Assembly (NCBI GenBank): GCA_958449715.1
Contig: CAUDIU010000022.1
Location: forward strand, 1-23,156
Direction of reading: 5' to 3'
Source of the DNA: an uncultured Clostridium sp.
GTDB lineage: Bacteria > Cyanobacteriota > Vampirovibrionia > Gastranaerophilales > Gastranaerophilaceae
Length of the DNA: 23,156 nucleotides
Below the pieces are notes generated by a model, which made no database searches, was not told the origin of the DNA, and worked only from the letters and a program-made list of their open reading frames with translations. Below, one piece after another: positions 15,234 through 21,668 of this stretch. The position numbers and the translations under genes are program-made. Position 1 is the stretch's first letter. Every line of letters begins with the position of its first letter.

Positions 15234-15267
15234 TAAAAAAAAGACCTTGATAATTGTATTCAAGGCC
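15234..15267 (-). terminator. Terminator downstream of the thioredoxin gene
   Basis: On the minus strand an 8-bp stem GGCCTTGA / TCAAGGTC (one G-U) with a 9-nt loop and nine T. It lies about 100 nt after the thioredoxin stop and just before the folE2 promoter region. Confidence 0.75.
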
Positions 15268-15284
15268 TATCCGTTTAAATAAGA

Positions 15285-15320
15285 AGAGAGAGCTTTATAT
15301 TTATATAAAGTACTCTCTCT
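15285..15320. other. Long imperfect hairpin with AGAGAGAG stem
   Basis: AGAGAGAG (15285-15292) pairs with CTCTCTCT (15313-15320); inside, CTTTATAT pairs with ATATAAAG with a 2-nt bulge. An A8 run follows at 15321. It lies in the 3' region of the thioredoxin transcript, upstream of its terminator. Function unknown; an RNA-stability or processing element is possible. Confidence 0.5.
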
Positions 15321-15366
15321 AAAAAAAATTGCTATTTTTAAGTCGTTTTATTAAGAAATATTACAA

Positions 15367-15840
15367 CTATTTTTGTTCCTGAGCAGTTGCCTTGTCTAAA
15401 AGACCTCTAATTCTAAGATATCTATCTAATTCTACTCTAAATTTAGGTAAATTTTGATATAATCCATTAGACATCAACACTCTGTTATCATATTTTGGAT
15501 CCAAAATATAAACAGTAGGGAATCCACCAATACCTACATCTTCAACTAATGCAGCATTTTCAGGAGCTTCTACATTTACCATTACAAAATTAAATTTATT
15601 TTTGTAATTACCACTTAATGTTTTAAATTTAGGCATAAATTTCATGCAATATCCGCACCAATCTACGTAAAATAAAGCTACCATCGGTTTTTCTGATTCT
15701 AAAGCCTTTTGATATGGAATACCGATTTTATAATCAGATGGGTGTTTTGGTGCATTCATTGCGGCATAAGCAAAACCTAAAACTGATGATACTGCAACTG
15801 CAATAATAATTCCTAATGTTATTAAGATCTTTTTCTTCAT
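15367..15840 (-). CDS. Membrane-anchored thioredoxin-fold protein
   Basis: Probable periplasmic thiol-disulfide protein. The 157-residue protein has an N-terminal hydrophobic segment (about 5-27, a signal anchor or signal peptide ending near AYAAMNA) and a thioredoxin domain with VDWCGYC (C62, C65) and the cis-Pro segment GGFPTVYIL (P108). The ATG at 15840 is chosen because GGAGGAT lies immediately upstream; an ATG four codons earlier overlaps this binding site. It could reduce or oxidise extracytoplasmic Cys, which matters here because the pilin at 11164 and the repeat protein at 21669 are Cys-rich. That link is inference. It diverges from the sigma factor at 16038. Confidence 0.88.
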   Translation of the reverse strand: MKKKILITLGIIIAVAVSSVLGFAYAAMNAPKHPSDYKIGIPYQKALESEKPMVALFYVDWCGYCMKFMPKFKTLSGNYKNKFNFVMVNVEAPENAALVEDVGIGGFPTVYILDPKYDNRVLMSNGLYQNLPKFRVELDRYLRIRGLLDKATAQEQK

Positions 15841-15857
15841 AATATCCTCCATTATTA

Positions 15858-15885
15858 ATTATACATCAAAACTTTTATCTGACAA
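15858..15885 (-). promoter_or_regulatory. Thioredoxin gene promoter
   Basis: On the minus strand TTGTCA, 16-nt spacer, TATAAT, about 18 nt upstream of ATG 15840. Strong match. Confidence 0.75.
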
Positions 15886-15920
15886 ATCTATTAACTTTGA
15901 AATAAATCTTAATATTACTC

Positions 15921-15949
15921 TTGAAATTTTATATATAATAGTATATACT
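15921..15949 (+). promoter_or_regulatory. Sigma factor gene promoter
   Basis: TTGAAA, 17-nt spacer, TATACT. The -10 box lies inside the first of two tandem palindromes. An alternative TATAAT at 15934 lacks a -35 at proper distance. Confidence 0.65.
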
Positions 15950-15960
15950 AAGTATATACT
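15940..15960. promoter_or_regulatory. Tandem palindromic operator-like repeat
   Basis: Two exact copies of the self-complementary AGTATATACT separated by one A, followed by a partial third (AAGTA). The first copy covers the -10 box and the second covers the expected transcription start of the sigma factor gene, a placement typical of repressor sites. No regulator is known from the window. Confidence 0.5.
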
Positions 15961-16037
15961 AAGTAAGCATAAATATATATTTACCAATAGTGTTGTATCT
16001 TGTGTCACTAAAAAATAAGAAGGAGTTTAAAAAAGGT

Positions 16038-16952
16038 ATGAAAAAAAATGTACTTGTAAAAATGAAAAAAACAAGTCAATCTTCAAACCCTGCAAAAAAC
16101 GAAATTTTAGACGGTTCAAATGATAGTATTCTTTCAAATTACATAAGAGAAATATCAGATTACCGTTCTCTTACAACAACAGAAGAAAAGGAATTAGCTA
16201 AAAAAGCAAAAAGTGGAGACCTAGAAGCAAAAAACAAATTAATTAAAGCTAATCTAAAGTTAGTTGTAACTATAGCAAAAAAAGCAATTCATATGTCTAA
16301 TTTACCAATGATTGATTTAATTCAAGAAGGGAATTTAGGCCTTATGGTTGCAGCAGAAAAATTCAACTATAAACTTGGATATAAATTTGCCACTTACGCA
16401 AGCTGGTGGATAAAACAATCAATGTTTAAAGCCATTTCAGAACAATCTCACTGCATGAAAATCCCAGTTTATATTCAAGAAACACTATCTAGATTTTCCA
16501 AACTCAAAAGAGAAATGGAACGAGAAAATAATTGCCAAGTAAAAAATGAAGATGTAGCAAAAAAAATGAATATACCTGCAAATAAAATTGATTCATTTTT
16601 AAATGCTTACACAAAGACAATTTCTATAGAAAGCGGCATTGAAAACAATAACGGCAAAGAAATAAATATCGCAGACATAATCGAAGACAAAAAAGCATCA
16701 GCAACAGATGACGTTGAATATGAACATTTAAAATCAGATATCTTAAACGTTATTTCAACCCTAAAAGATAGAGAACAAGCTGTTGTAAAAATGCGTTATG
16801 GCATTGAAAACGATACAAAAATGACACTGGAAGAAATCGGAAACATCTATGGAGTAACAAAAGAATGTATCCGTCAAACAGAACTAAGAGCTTTAAAAAA
16901 AATGAGATTCTCCGTGTTGGGTCAAGAAGTTCTTTCTACTTACATTGACTAA
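16038..16952 (+). CDS. Sigma-70 family (group 2-like) RNA polymerase sigma factor
   Basis: RNA polymerase specificity factor close to the primary sigma type. The 304-residue protein has region 1.2 (DSILSNYIREISDYRSLTTT), regions 2.1-2.4 with PMIDLIQEGNLGLMVAAEKF and GYKFATYASWWIKQSMFKAI, a region 3, and region 4 ending in TLEEIGNIYGVTKECIRQTE followed by LRALKKMRF. It lacks region 1.1 and the RTIRIPVH consensus (here HCMKIPVY), so I favour a group 2 factor over RpoD. The start is uncertain: ATG 16038 has AAGGAG with a longish 12-nt spacing; GTG 15990 in the same frame has no binding site. Its promoter carries tandem palindromes. Confidence 0.88.
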   Translation: MKKNVLVKMKKTSQSSNPAKNEILDGSNDSILSNYIREISDYRSLTTTEEKELAKKAKSGDLEAKNKLIKANLKLVVTIAKKAIHMSNLPMIDLIQEGNLGLMVAAEKFNYKLGYKFATYASWWIKQSMFKAISEQSHCMKIPVYIQETLSRFSKLKREMERENNCQVKNEDVAKKMNIPANKIDSFLNAYTKTISIESGIENNNGKEINIADIIEDKKASATDDVEYEHLKSDILNVISTLKDREQAVVKMRYGIENDTKMTLEEIGNIYGVTKECIRQTELRALKKMRFSVLGQEVLSTYID

Positions 16953-16993
16953 GAAGGTTTATATTTATATCAAGTGATTTATACAAAAAATTT

Positions 16994-17026
16994 AATCGGT
17001 CTTTGAATATATCTCAAAGACCGATT
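16994..17026 (+). terminator. Hairpin after the sigma factor gene
   Basis: A 13-bp perfect stem (16994-17006 with 17014-17026) and a 7-nt loop, 42 nt after the stop. The T-run is poor (CTGTTTAG), so it may act as a weak terminator or mRNA 3'-end stabiliser. Confidence 0.55.
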
Positions 17027-17130
17027 CTGTTTAGATTATGCCTAATATATAAATTTCTAAAATTTTTATTTTTCATCATTTTCATATAAACAGATGTATA
17101 CTTTTTAATTAATATCATTAATATTAAAGT

Positions 17131-17664
17131 ATGAGAAAAATTCTTACAATACTTTTTATTATAATATTTTCAACAAGTAATACCGTATTTGCTGAAGGAG
17201 ATTTGTGGGACAACTTCGGAGACACAAATGTATACGGTCAAACTCCCGTAAGTGATAAAGAATTTGAACAAGCATTAGAAAGTAAAAAAGGGAAGAAAAA
17301 ACGTGACAAAAATATCCCTAAGGGAGAAAGTTTTTCTCAAAGCAATGAAACAGAACAAATAAATAATTCAACGAAAGAACTACCAATCTTACTAATTCCT
17401 CTCAATTTAAAAAGCTCTAATAATTCAATTATTCCAATAGGACATTACCAAATTGAAGGAGTTAAAGAAAATGGAAATGTCTATCTAAAACTATATCAAG
17501 CACACAATGTTATTGCAAAAATTCCTGCAACAGAAACAAATGATGATTTTAATGAACCAACTATCAATTTTGTAAAACTTTTGCCTAAAGGTGATAACCA
17601 CGTTCAAATTATTTACGGCGGAATAGATTTTAACGCATATACAGTAATTGACATCGCACAATAG
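17131..17664 (+). CDS. Secreted protein of unknown function
   Basis: I do not recognise this family. The 177-residue protein opens with a clear signal peptide (MRKILTILFIIIFSTSNTVF then A21, cleavage before EGDLW). Residues about 50-85 are a lysine-rich then Ser/Asn/Glu-rich linker. The last 90 residues look like a small beta domain with IPIGHYQIEGVKENGNVYLK and HVQIIYGGIDFNAYTVIDI. No Cys in the mature part and no lipobox. No convincing Shine-Dalgarno precedes the ATG; a TATACT at 17097 could be its -10. It is 38 nt upstream of deoB and may be cotranscribed, but the functions seem unrelated. Confidence 0.75.
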   Translation: MRKILTILFIIIFSTSNTVFAEGDLWDNFGDTNVYGQTPVSDKEFEQALESKKGKKKRDKNIPKGESFSQSNETEQINNSTKELPILLIPLNLKSSNNSIIPIGHYQIEGVKENGNVYLKLYQAHNVIAKIPATETNDDFNEPTINFVKLLPKGDNHVQIIYGGIDFNAYTVIDIAQ

Positions 17665-17702
17665 AATTTGCTAAAATAATATTTACAAAAGGGGTAAATA
17701 TT

Positions 17703-18881
17703 ATGAAAAGAAGAGCAATAGTAATGGTTATTGATTCAATGGGCACAGGTGCAATGCCTGATTGCAAAGAATTCAATGACTCTCCAAAATGTAACACACT
17801 TAAAAATGTATGCGAATTTAATAACGGGCTTAATGTGCCTAATATGGAAAAAATGGGTCTTGGCAACATTCAGGATTATAAAGGAATAAAAAAAGTAGAA
17901 AATCCAACTGCCCAATATGGAATAATGGAAGAAAAATCAAAAGGGAAAGACACAACAACAGGACACTGGGAAATGGCTGGATTAATTTCAGAAAAACCTT
18001 TTGCAACATTTCCTCAAGGTTTTCCAAAAGAATTAATAGATAAATTTATTAAAGAAACAAGCTGTGGTGGGGTATTAGCAAATATTCCGGCAAGCGGAAC
18101 CGCAATTATTACAGAATTAAATGAAGAACATCATAAAACCAAATATCCAATTGTATATACAAGTGCTGATAGTGTTTTTCAAATAGCAGTAGATACAGAC
18201 CTAATTCCACTTGAAACTTTATATAAATGGTGCGAAATAGCGAGAAAAATACTTGATGAAGACAATTGGAACGTTTCAAGAGTAATTGCAAGACCATACA
18301 AAATTATTGATGGCAAACCTACAAGAATATCTAAAGACAGACGAGACTATTCAATGGTACCATCTCATACAATTTTAAATGATATAAAAAATTCAGGCGC
18401 TAAAGTAATCGGAATAGGAAAAATTGAAGATATTTTCTCTAAATCAGGCATTACTCATGCAATACATACCGGATCTAATAAAGAAGGACTTGAACTAACA
18501 CTAAAAGCTGTAAAAAATGAACTTGAATTAGAAAAAATTGCTTACAAAAATATAAACATAACTCAAGATACAGAATTCATATTCACAAACCTTGTGGATA
18601 CCGATATGCTCTATGGACACAGAAATGATGCAAAAGGATATGGAAATGCAATTGAAGAAATTGATACGTACGTAGATGATATCATTGAAAACATGACCGA
18701 AAATGACTTACTTATTATAACAGCAGATCACGGCTGTGATCCGACTGTTGAAGGGACAGACCATACTAGAGAATATGTTCCAATATTAGTTTATAAACAA
18801 AATATTGAAGGGAAAAATTTAGGATTAATCAAAGGTTTTGACTATATAGCCCAAACAGTAAAAAATTGGTTACAAATATAA
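17703..18881 (+). CDS. deoB: Phosphopentomutase
   Basis: Interconverts ribose-1-phosphate and ribose-5-phosphate (and the deoxy forms), linking nucleoside salvage to the pentose phosphate pathway. The 392-residue protein is an alkaline-phosphatase superfamily member with two-manganese ligands visible in VMVIDSMGTGAMPD, in DTDMLYGHRNDAKGYGNA and in ITADHGCDPTVEGTDHTREY; the activated Thr lies in GKDTTTGHWEM (about residues 81-91). AAGGGG precedes the ATG. Length is normal. No nucleoside phosphorylase or deaminase gene is next to it. Confidence 0.95.
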   Translation: MKRRAIVMVIDSMGTGAMPDCKEFNDSPKCNTLKNVCEFNNGLNVPNMEKMGLGNIQDYKGIKKVENPTAQYGIMEEKSKGKDTTTGHWEMAGLISEKPFATFPQGFPKELIDKFIKETSCGGVLANIPASGTAIITELNEEHHKTKYPIVYTSADSVFQIAVDTDLIPLETLYKWCEIARKILDEDNWNVSRVIARPYKIIDGKPTRISKDRRDYSMVPSHTILNDIKNSGAKVIGIGKIEDIFSKSGITHAIHTGSNKEGLELTLKAVKNELELEKIAYKNINITQDTEFIFTNLVDTDMLYGHRNDAKGYGNAIEEIDTYVDDIIENMTENDLLIITADHGCDPTVEGTDHTREYVPILVYKQNIEGKNLGLIKGFDYIAQTVKNWLQI

Positions 18882-18891
18882 AAGAGTATAA

Positions 18892-18920
18892 TTGAAATTT
18901 TAAAATTTTTATATTATAAT
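18892..18920 (+). promoter_or_regulatory. Strong ferredoxin promoter
   Basis: TTGAAA, 17-nt spacer, perfect TATAAT. The best promoter match in the window, consistent with high expression. Confidence 0.85.
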
Positions 18921-18925
18921 CAATC

Positions 18926-18941
18926 TGTGAAGAAATTCACA
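18926..18941 (+). promoter_or_regulatory. 5' end stem-loop of ferredoxin mRNA
   Basis: TGTGAA and TTCACA pair around a GAAA tetraloop (GNRA type). The stem begins at the expected transcription start, so it would cap the mRNA 5' end, a feature that often stabilises transcripts. Confidence 0.6.
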
Positions 18942-18969
18942 ATGTATATAACATAAGGAGAAAGTAGAA

Positions 18970-19146
18970 ATGACAGTAAAAGTAAATGATTCTTGTATCG
19001 GATGCGGCGCTTGCGAATCAATTTGTGATGCAGTATTTTCAGTAGATGGTGTTGCTCAAGTTGATGAATCTGCAGTAGCTGATAATATGGATTGCGTTAA
19101 AGAAGCTGCAGATGCTTGCCCAGTATCAGCAATTGAAATTGAATAA
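18970..19146 (+). CDS. Small [4Fe-4S] ferredoxin
   Basis: Soluble one-electron carrier, likely serving anaerobic metabolism. The 58-residue protein reads MTVKVNDSCIGCGACES onward. C9, C12 and C15 (CxxCxxC) and C50 in CPVSAIEIE are the expected cluster ligands. C19 and C42 occupy the place of the second cluster pair; with two ligands only, they more likely form a disulfide, as in Desulfovibrio-type single-cluster ferredoxins. AAGGAG lies 9 nt before the ATG. It has its own strong promoter, a 5' stem-loop and a 15-bp terminator, so it is monocistronic. The redox partner is not in the window. Confidence 0.95.
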   Translation: MTVKVNDSCIGCGACESICDAVFSVDGVAQVDESAVADNMDCVKEAADACPVSAIEIE

Positions 19147-19170
19147 TTAATATTCATCAAAATTATAAAA

Positions 19171-19211
19171 AATAAATGTTCTAATTTTCTATTAGAACAT
19201 TTATTTTTTTT
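19171..19211. terminator. Bidirectional terminator after ferredoxin
   Basis: A 15-bp perfect stem (19171-19185 with 19191-19205) and 5-nt loop, followed by a T-run on the plus strand and preceded by an A-run. It can also end the converging gene at 19237. Confidence 0.92.
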
Positions 19212-19236
19212 ATATGATTATTCTTATTAGGTCCTA

Positions 19237-19755
19237 TTATCTATATTGACAAACAAATACAAACTTTTGGCTTTTTAAATCTTGTGAAGTTTGCTTATCA
19301 ATAGCTATCACATTATTGTCTTTATCTAATATTCCCTCGATTGAACAAACATAGTTATCTGAAGAATTTGATTGTTCCCTAAAATTACTTTCAATTTGGC
19401 TTTGTTTTTGTTCAATATCGCTTAATCTTAAAAGCATTCTTCTTTCTAAATTCATCATTTCTGCATTAAAATCCGCATTTCTAGAAGAATTAGATGAAGG
19501 ATTTGCATCATAACTTCGCTCAACATCATGATCAGGCTCTCTTAGATTACCTCTATTATCCATTTCTTCATTAGAATCAGACCTATCATCATAAGATAGA
19601 TTATCTAAAGAATTAGAATTATTATTTGGATTATTTTTACTACTATCTCTAACACTATCAAGAATCATAGGAGCACTAATTATCATAACAACTCCAAGAA
19701 TAATCACCAAAATTATTGCATAACCTAAAGTTGACATCGCTGATTTTTTTATCAT
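19237..19755 (-). CDS. Small membrane-anchored protein with class III-like N-terminus and coiled coil
   Basis: I do not recognise a named family. The 172-residue protein begins MIKKSAMSTLGYAIILVIIL, a short positive stretch followed by one hydrophobic helix (about 9-33), which loosely recalls a pilin-like N-terminus but without the Glu5 of true pilins. Residues about 35-95 are low-complexity, rich in Asn, Ser and Asp with scattered charges; about 93-130 form a likely coiled coil (MMNLERRMLLRLSDIEQKQS). The C-terminal 40 residues hold two Cys (VCSIEG and FVCQYR) that may pair. GAGGAG precedes the ATG. Likely exposed outside the inner membrane; role unknown. Confidence 0.75.
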   Translation of the reverse strand: MIKKSAMSTLGYAIILVIILGVVMIISAPMILDSVRDSSKNNPNNNSNSLDNLSYDDRSDSNEEMDNRGNLREPDHDVERSYDANPSSNSSRNADFNAEMMNLERRMLLRLSDIEQKQSQIESNFREQSNSSDNYVCSIEGILDKDNNVIAIDKQTSQDLKSQKFVFVCQYR

Positions 19756-19778
19756 TTTAAACTCCTCTGTTTAAAATT

Positions 19779-19807
19779 ATTATAGCATAGAAAAAGAACA
19801 GCTTCAA
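19779..19807 (-). promoter_or_regulatory. Promoter nested in the pckA terminator
   Basis: On the minus strand TTGAAG, 17-nt spacer, TATAAT with TGC before it (extended -10). The -35 box falls in the loop and stem of the pckA terminator hairpin. It drives the gene at 19237-19755. Confidence 0.75.
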
Positions 19808-19826
19808 TAAAGAAGCTGTTCTTTTT
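19791..19826 (-). terminator. pckA terminator
   Basis: A 15-bp perfect stem (19791-19805 with 19812-19826) and a 6-nt loop, followed on the minus strand by a run of T, 15 nt after the pckA stop. Confidence 0.92.
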
Positions 19827-19840
19827 GCTTAAATTAAAAA

Positions 19841-21499
19841 CTAAGCTTTTAATAAAGAAGCTTCTTTAACAACAGCTTCTAATGCTTCTAATGCATCTGC
19901 TGGAAGTTTATCTAAACCAGCTTTTTCAGTTTCTCTTGATTTAACAAATTCAATTCTGTCATTCATACGAGCAATAAACTGTTCTGCATATTCTTTATTT
20001 GAGAATGAAGCATCAAATCCTTCAACATCCATAATTTGGATATCAGAGAAGTTTTCCCATTTATGGAAATTAGCACTACCTTCTACAATAGCTTCAATAA
20101 TACCTAATGTATGAGCAGGTTTAACTTTTGTACCCATAAATTCACCAGTGTTCAAGATATAACAATCAACACCATCTTCGATTAATTGTTTAAATCTTGT
20201 ATAATCCATTGCTAGAGGATAAACTCTGAATGGGTTAGCATAAGGTTCAACAACTAATGCATTTGGATCAACACCAGCTGCTAATCTTTCAGCAGAAGAA
20301 CGTTTAGTTGCTAAAGTTGCTCCCATAGCAGATCCTAATGATGCTCCTGATAATTTTAAAACAGGAGGAATTGTTGGATCTTTCATTAACCAGAAAATAG
20401 CGTTAATAGGTTCATTAATTCTATCTACCCTGTTTGGTGACCACAATTTTGATTTAACAGCACGACCGTTACCATTTCTGATATCTTCAGTAACTGATAC
20501 AACTTTACCATCAGCCAATGCAATAGCTCCGGCATTTTGTTGAGTCAAGATATATTTATTATCTTCGCAACCGATTGGGTAATCTGCAGTTTTATCAAAA
20601 TATGCAGGTTCCAAAGCAATAGAATACTTATCATGAACATTAATAATAAATGCATCATCGTGTAAAACAGTAATATTGTATTTATTATTATGTTTTGCGT
20701 GAGTAATAGTTGATTTACCAGAACCTGATAGACCAAATACAGCAACTTGGAATGATTTACCGCCATCAAGGTTATAACGTTTCATACCACCATGGCAAGA
20801 TGCATAACCATTACGAGCTGCACAACCCCAAGCTAAAGTTAAAGTTCCTTTTTTATGTTCACCAAAGTATCTCATACCTAAAATAGCAGCACAGTTGTGT
20901 TCTGGGTCAAAGAATGTTAAACCATATGGGAAATCAGGGTGTGACCAATCCGGATCTGAGAATACAAAAATATCACCTTCAGGTAATTCTCTTGATTCAG
21001 AATACATATTTGCATAAGCTTCATTTATATATTGGAAGTTCAACATCCAGCTATACATAATATTTTCAAAACCTTCTGGAATCATTAAATGAGCTTTAAT
21101 CATAAAGTCTTCATCAAGACCAACAACAGCTTCTGTTTTATACATTAATCTATCACGAGTACCATAGATTGCTTCACGAATAATTGGCAATAAATATTTT
21201 AAATCACAATTAGGTTCACCAACGATTTTTCTAGCAGCAGCACAACGACCAACAACAGTTCCATCATTAAACAATAATTGATTAGCACCTTGAGGAAGAC
21301 CTATTTTTTCAGGTTTGTAAACAGGCATACCTGTTAACTCAATTGTTCCCGGGCTATTTTTTGCTAATTTGTAAGCTTCAGAAACAGTTTTAACTTCTTC
21401 AACATTGTTTCCAAAAAATGGTGCAGTAATAGTTGCACGAGCTGCAGACATAAGTTTTTTTAATTCTTCTGAATCTGTAAAGAATTCTTTTGTTGCCAT
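19841..21499 (-). CDS. pckA: Phosphoenolpyruvate carboxykinase (ATP-type, divergent)
   Basis: Interconverts oxaloacetate and PEP with ATP/ADP; in fermentative gut bacteria it often runs toward oxaloacetate. The 552-residue protein has the P-loop GLSGSGKS (256-263), the acidic DDAF (281-284), and RYFGEHKKG (210-218), corresponding to the family's YxGExKKG segment. Other parts (the SCHGGMKRYN stretch and the C-terminus) are divergent from the E. coli type and about 10-20 residues longer. ATG 21499 is preceded by AAGGAG; an upstream extension to 21571 runs through the promoter and is rejected. Own promoter, 5' stem-loop and terminator make it monocistronic. Confidence 0.88.
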   Translation of the reverse strand: MATKEFFTDSEELKKLMSAARATITAPFFGNNVEEVKTVSEAYKLAKNSPGTIELTGMPVYKPEKIGLPQGANQLLFNDGTVVGRCAAARKIVGEPNCDLKYLLPIIREAIYGTRDRLMYKTEAVVGLDEDFMIKAHLMIPEGFENIMYSWMLNFQYINEAYANMYSESRELPEGDIFVFSDPDWSHPDFPYGLTFFDPEHNCAAILGMRYFGEHKKGTLTLAWGCAARNGYASCHGGMKRYNLDGGKSFQVAVFGLSGSGKSTITHAKHNNKYNITVLHDDAFIINVHDKYSIALEPAYFDKTADYPIGCEDNKYILTQQNAGAIALADGKVVSVTEDIRNGNGRAVKSKLWSPNRVDRINEPINAIFWLMKDPTIPPVLKLSGASLGSAMGATLATKRSSAERLAAGVDPNALVVEPYANPFRVYPLAMDYTRFKQLIEDGVDCYILNTGEFMGTKVKPAHTLGIIEAIVEGSANFHKWENFSDIQIMDVEGFDASFSNKEYAEQFIARMNDRIEFVKSRETEKAGLDKLPADALEALEAVVKEASLLKA

Positions 21500-21517
21500 A
21501 TTTCTCTCCTTTTCCTT

Positions 21518-21538
21518 GAACACTAATAATAAGTGTTC
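21518..21538 (-). promoter_or_regulatory. 5' UTR stem-loop of pckA
   Basis: A 7-bp perfect inverted repeat (GAACACT / AGTGTTC) with a 7-nt loop between promoter and ribosome binding site. It could stabilise the mRNA or bind a regulator. Confidence 0.55.
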
Positions 21539-21561
21539 AAAATACATTAACCACTGATTGA

Positions 21562-21590
21562 ATAATACCACAAAAGAATAAAATAAACAA
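21562..21590 (-). promoter_or_regulatory. pckA promoter
   Basis: On the minus strand TTGTTT, 17-nt spacer, TATTAT; the predicted start lies about 55 nt upstream of the ATG, leaving room for the stem-loop. Confidence 0.65.
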
Positions 21591-21597
21591 TAAATAA

Positions 21598-21627
21598 GGA
21601 AAAAGGTGCCGAAATATTCGACACCTT
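21598..21627 (-). terminator. Terminator of the Cys-rich repeat pilin gene
   Basis: On the minus strand AAGGTG(T)CGAA, ATA loop, TTCG(G)CACCTT with one internal mismatch, followed by TTT. It lies about 40 nt after the stop codon at 21669. Confidence 0.75.
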
Positions 21628-21668
21628 ACTTCTAATCTCAAAAGTTGTGATACTATAGAGCAGTTGAG

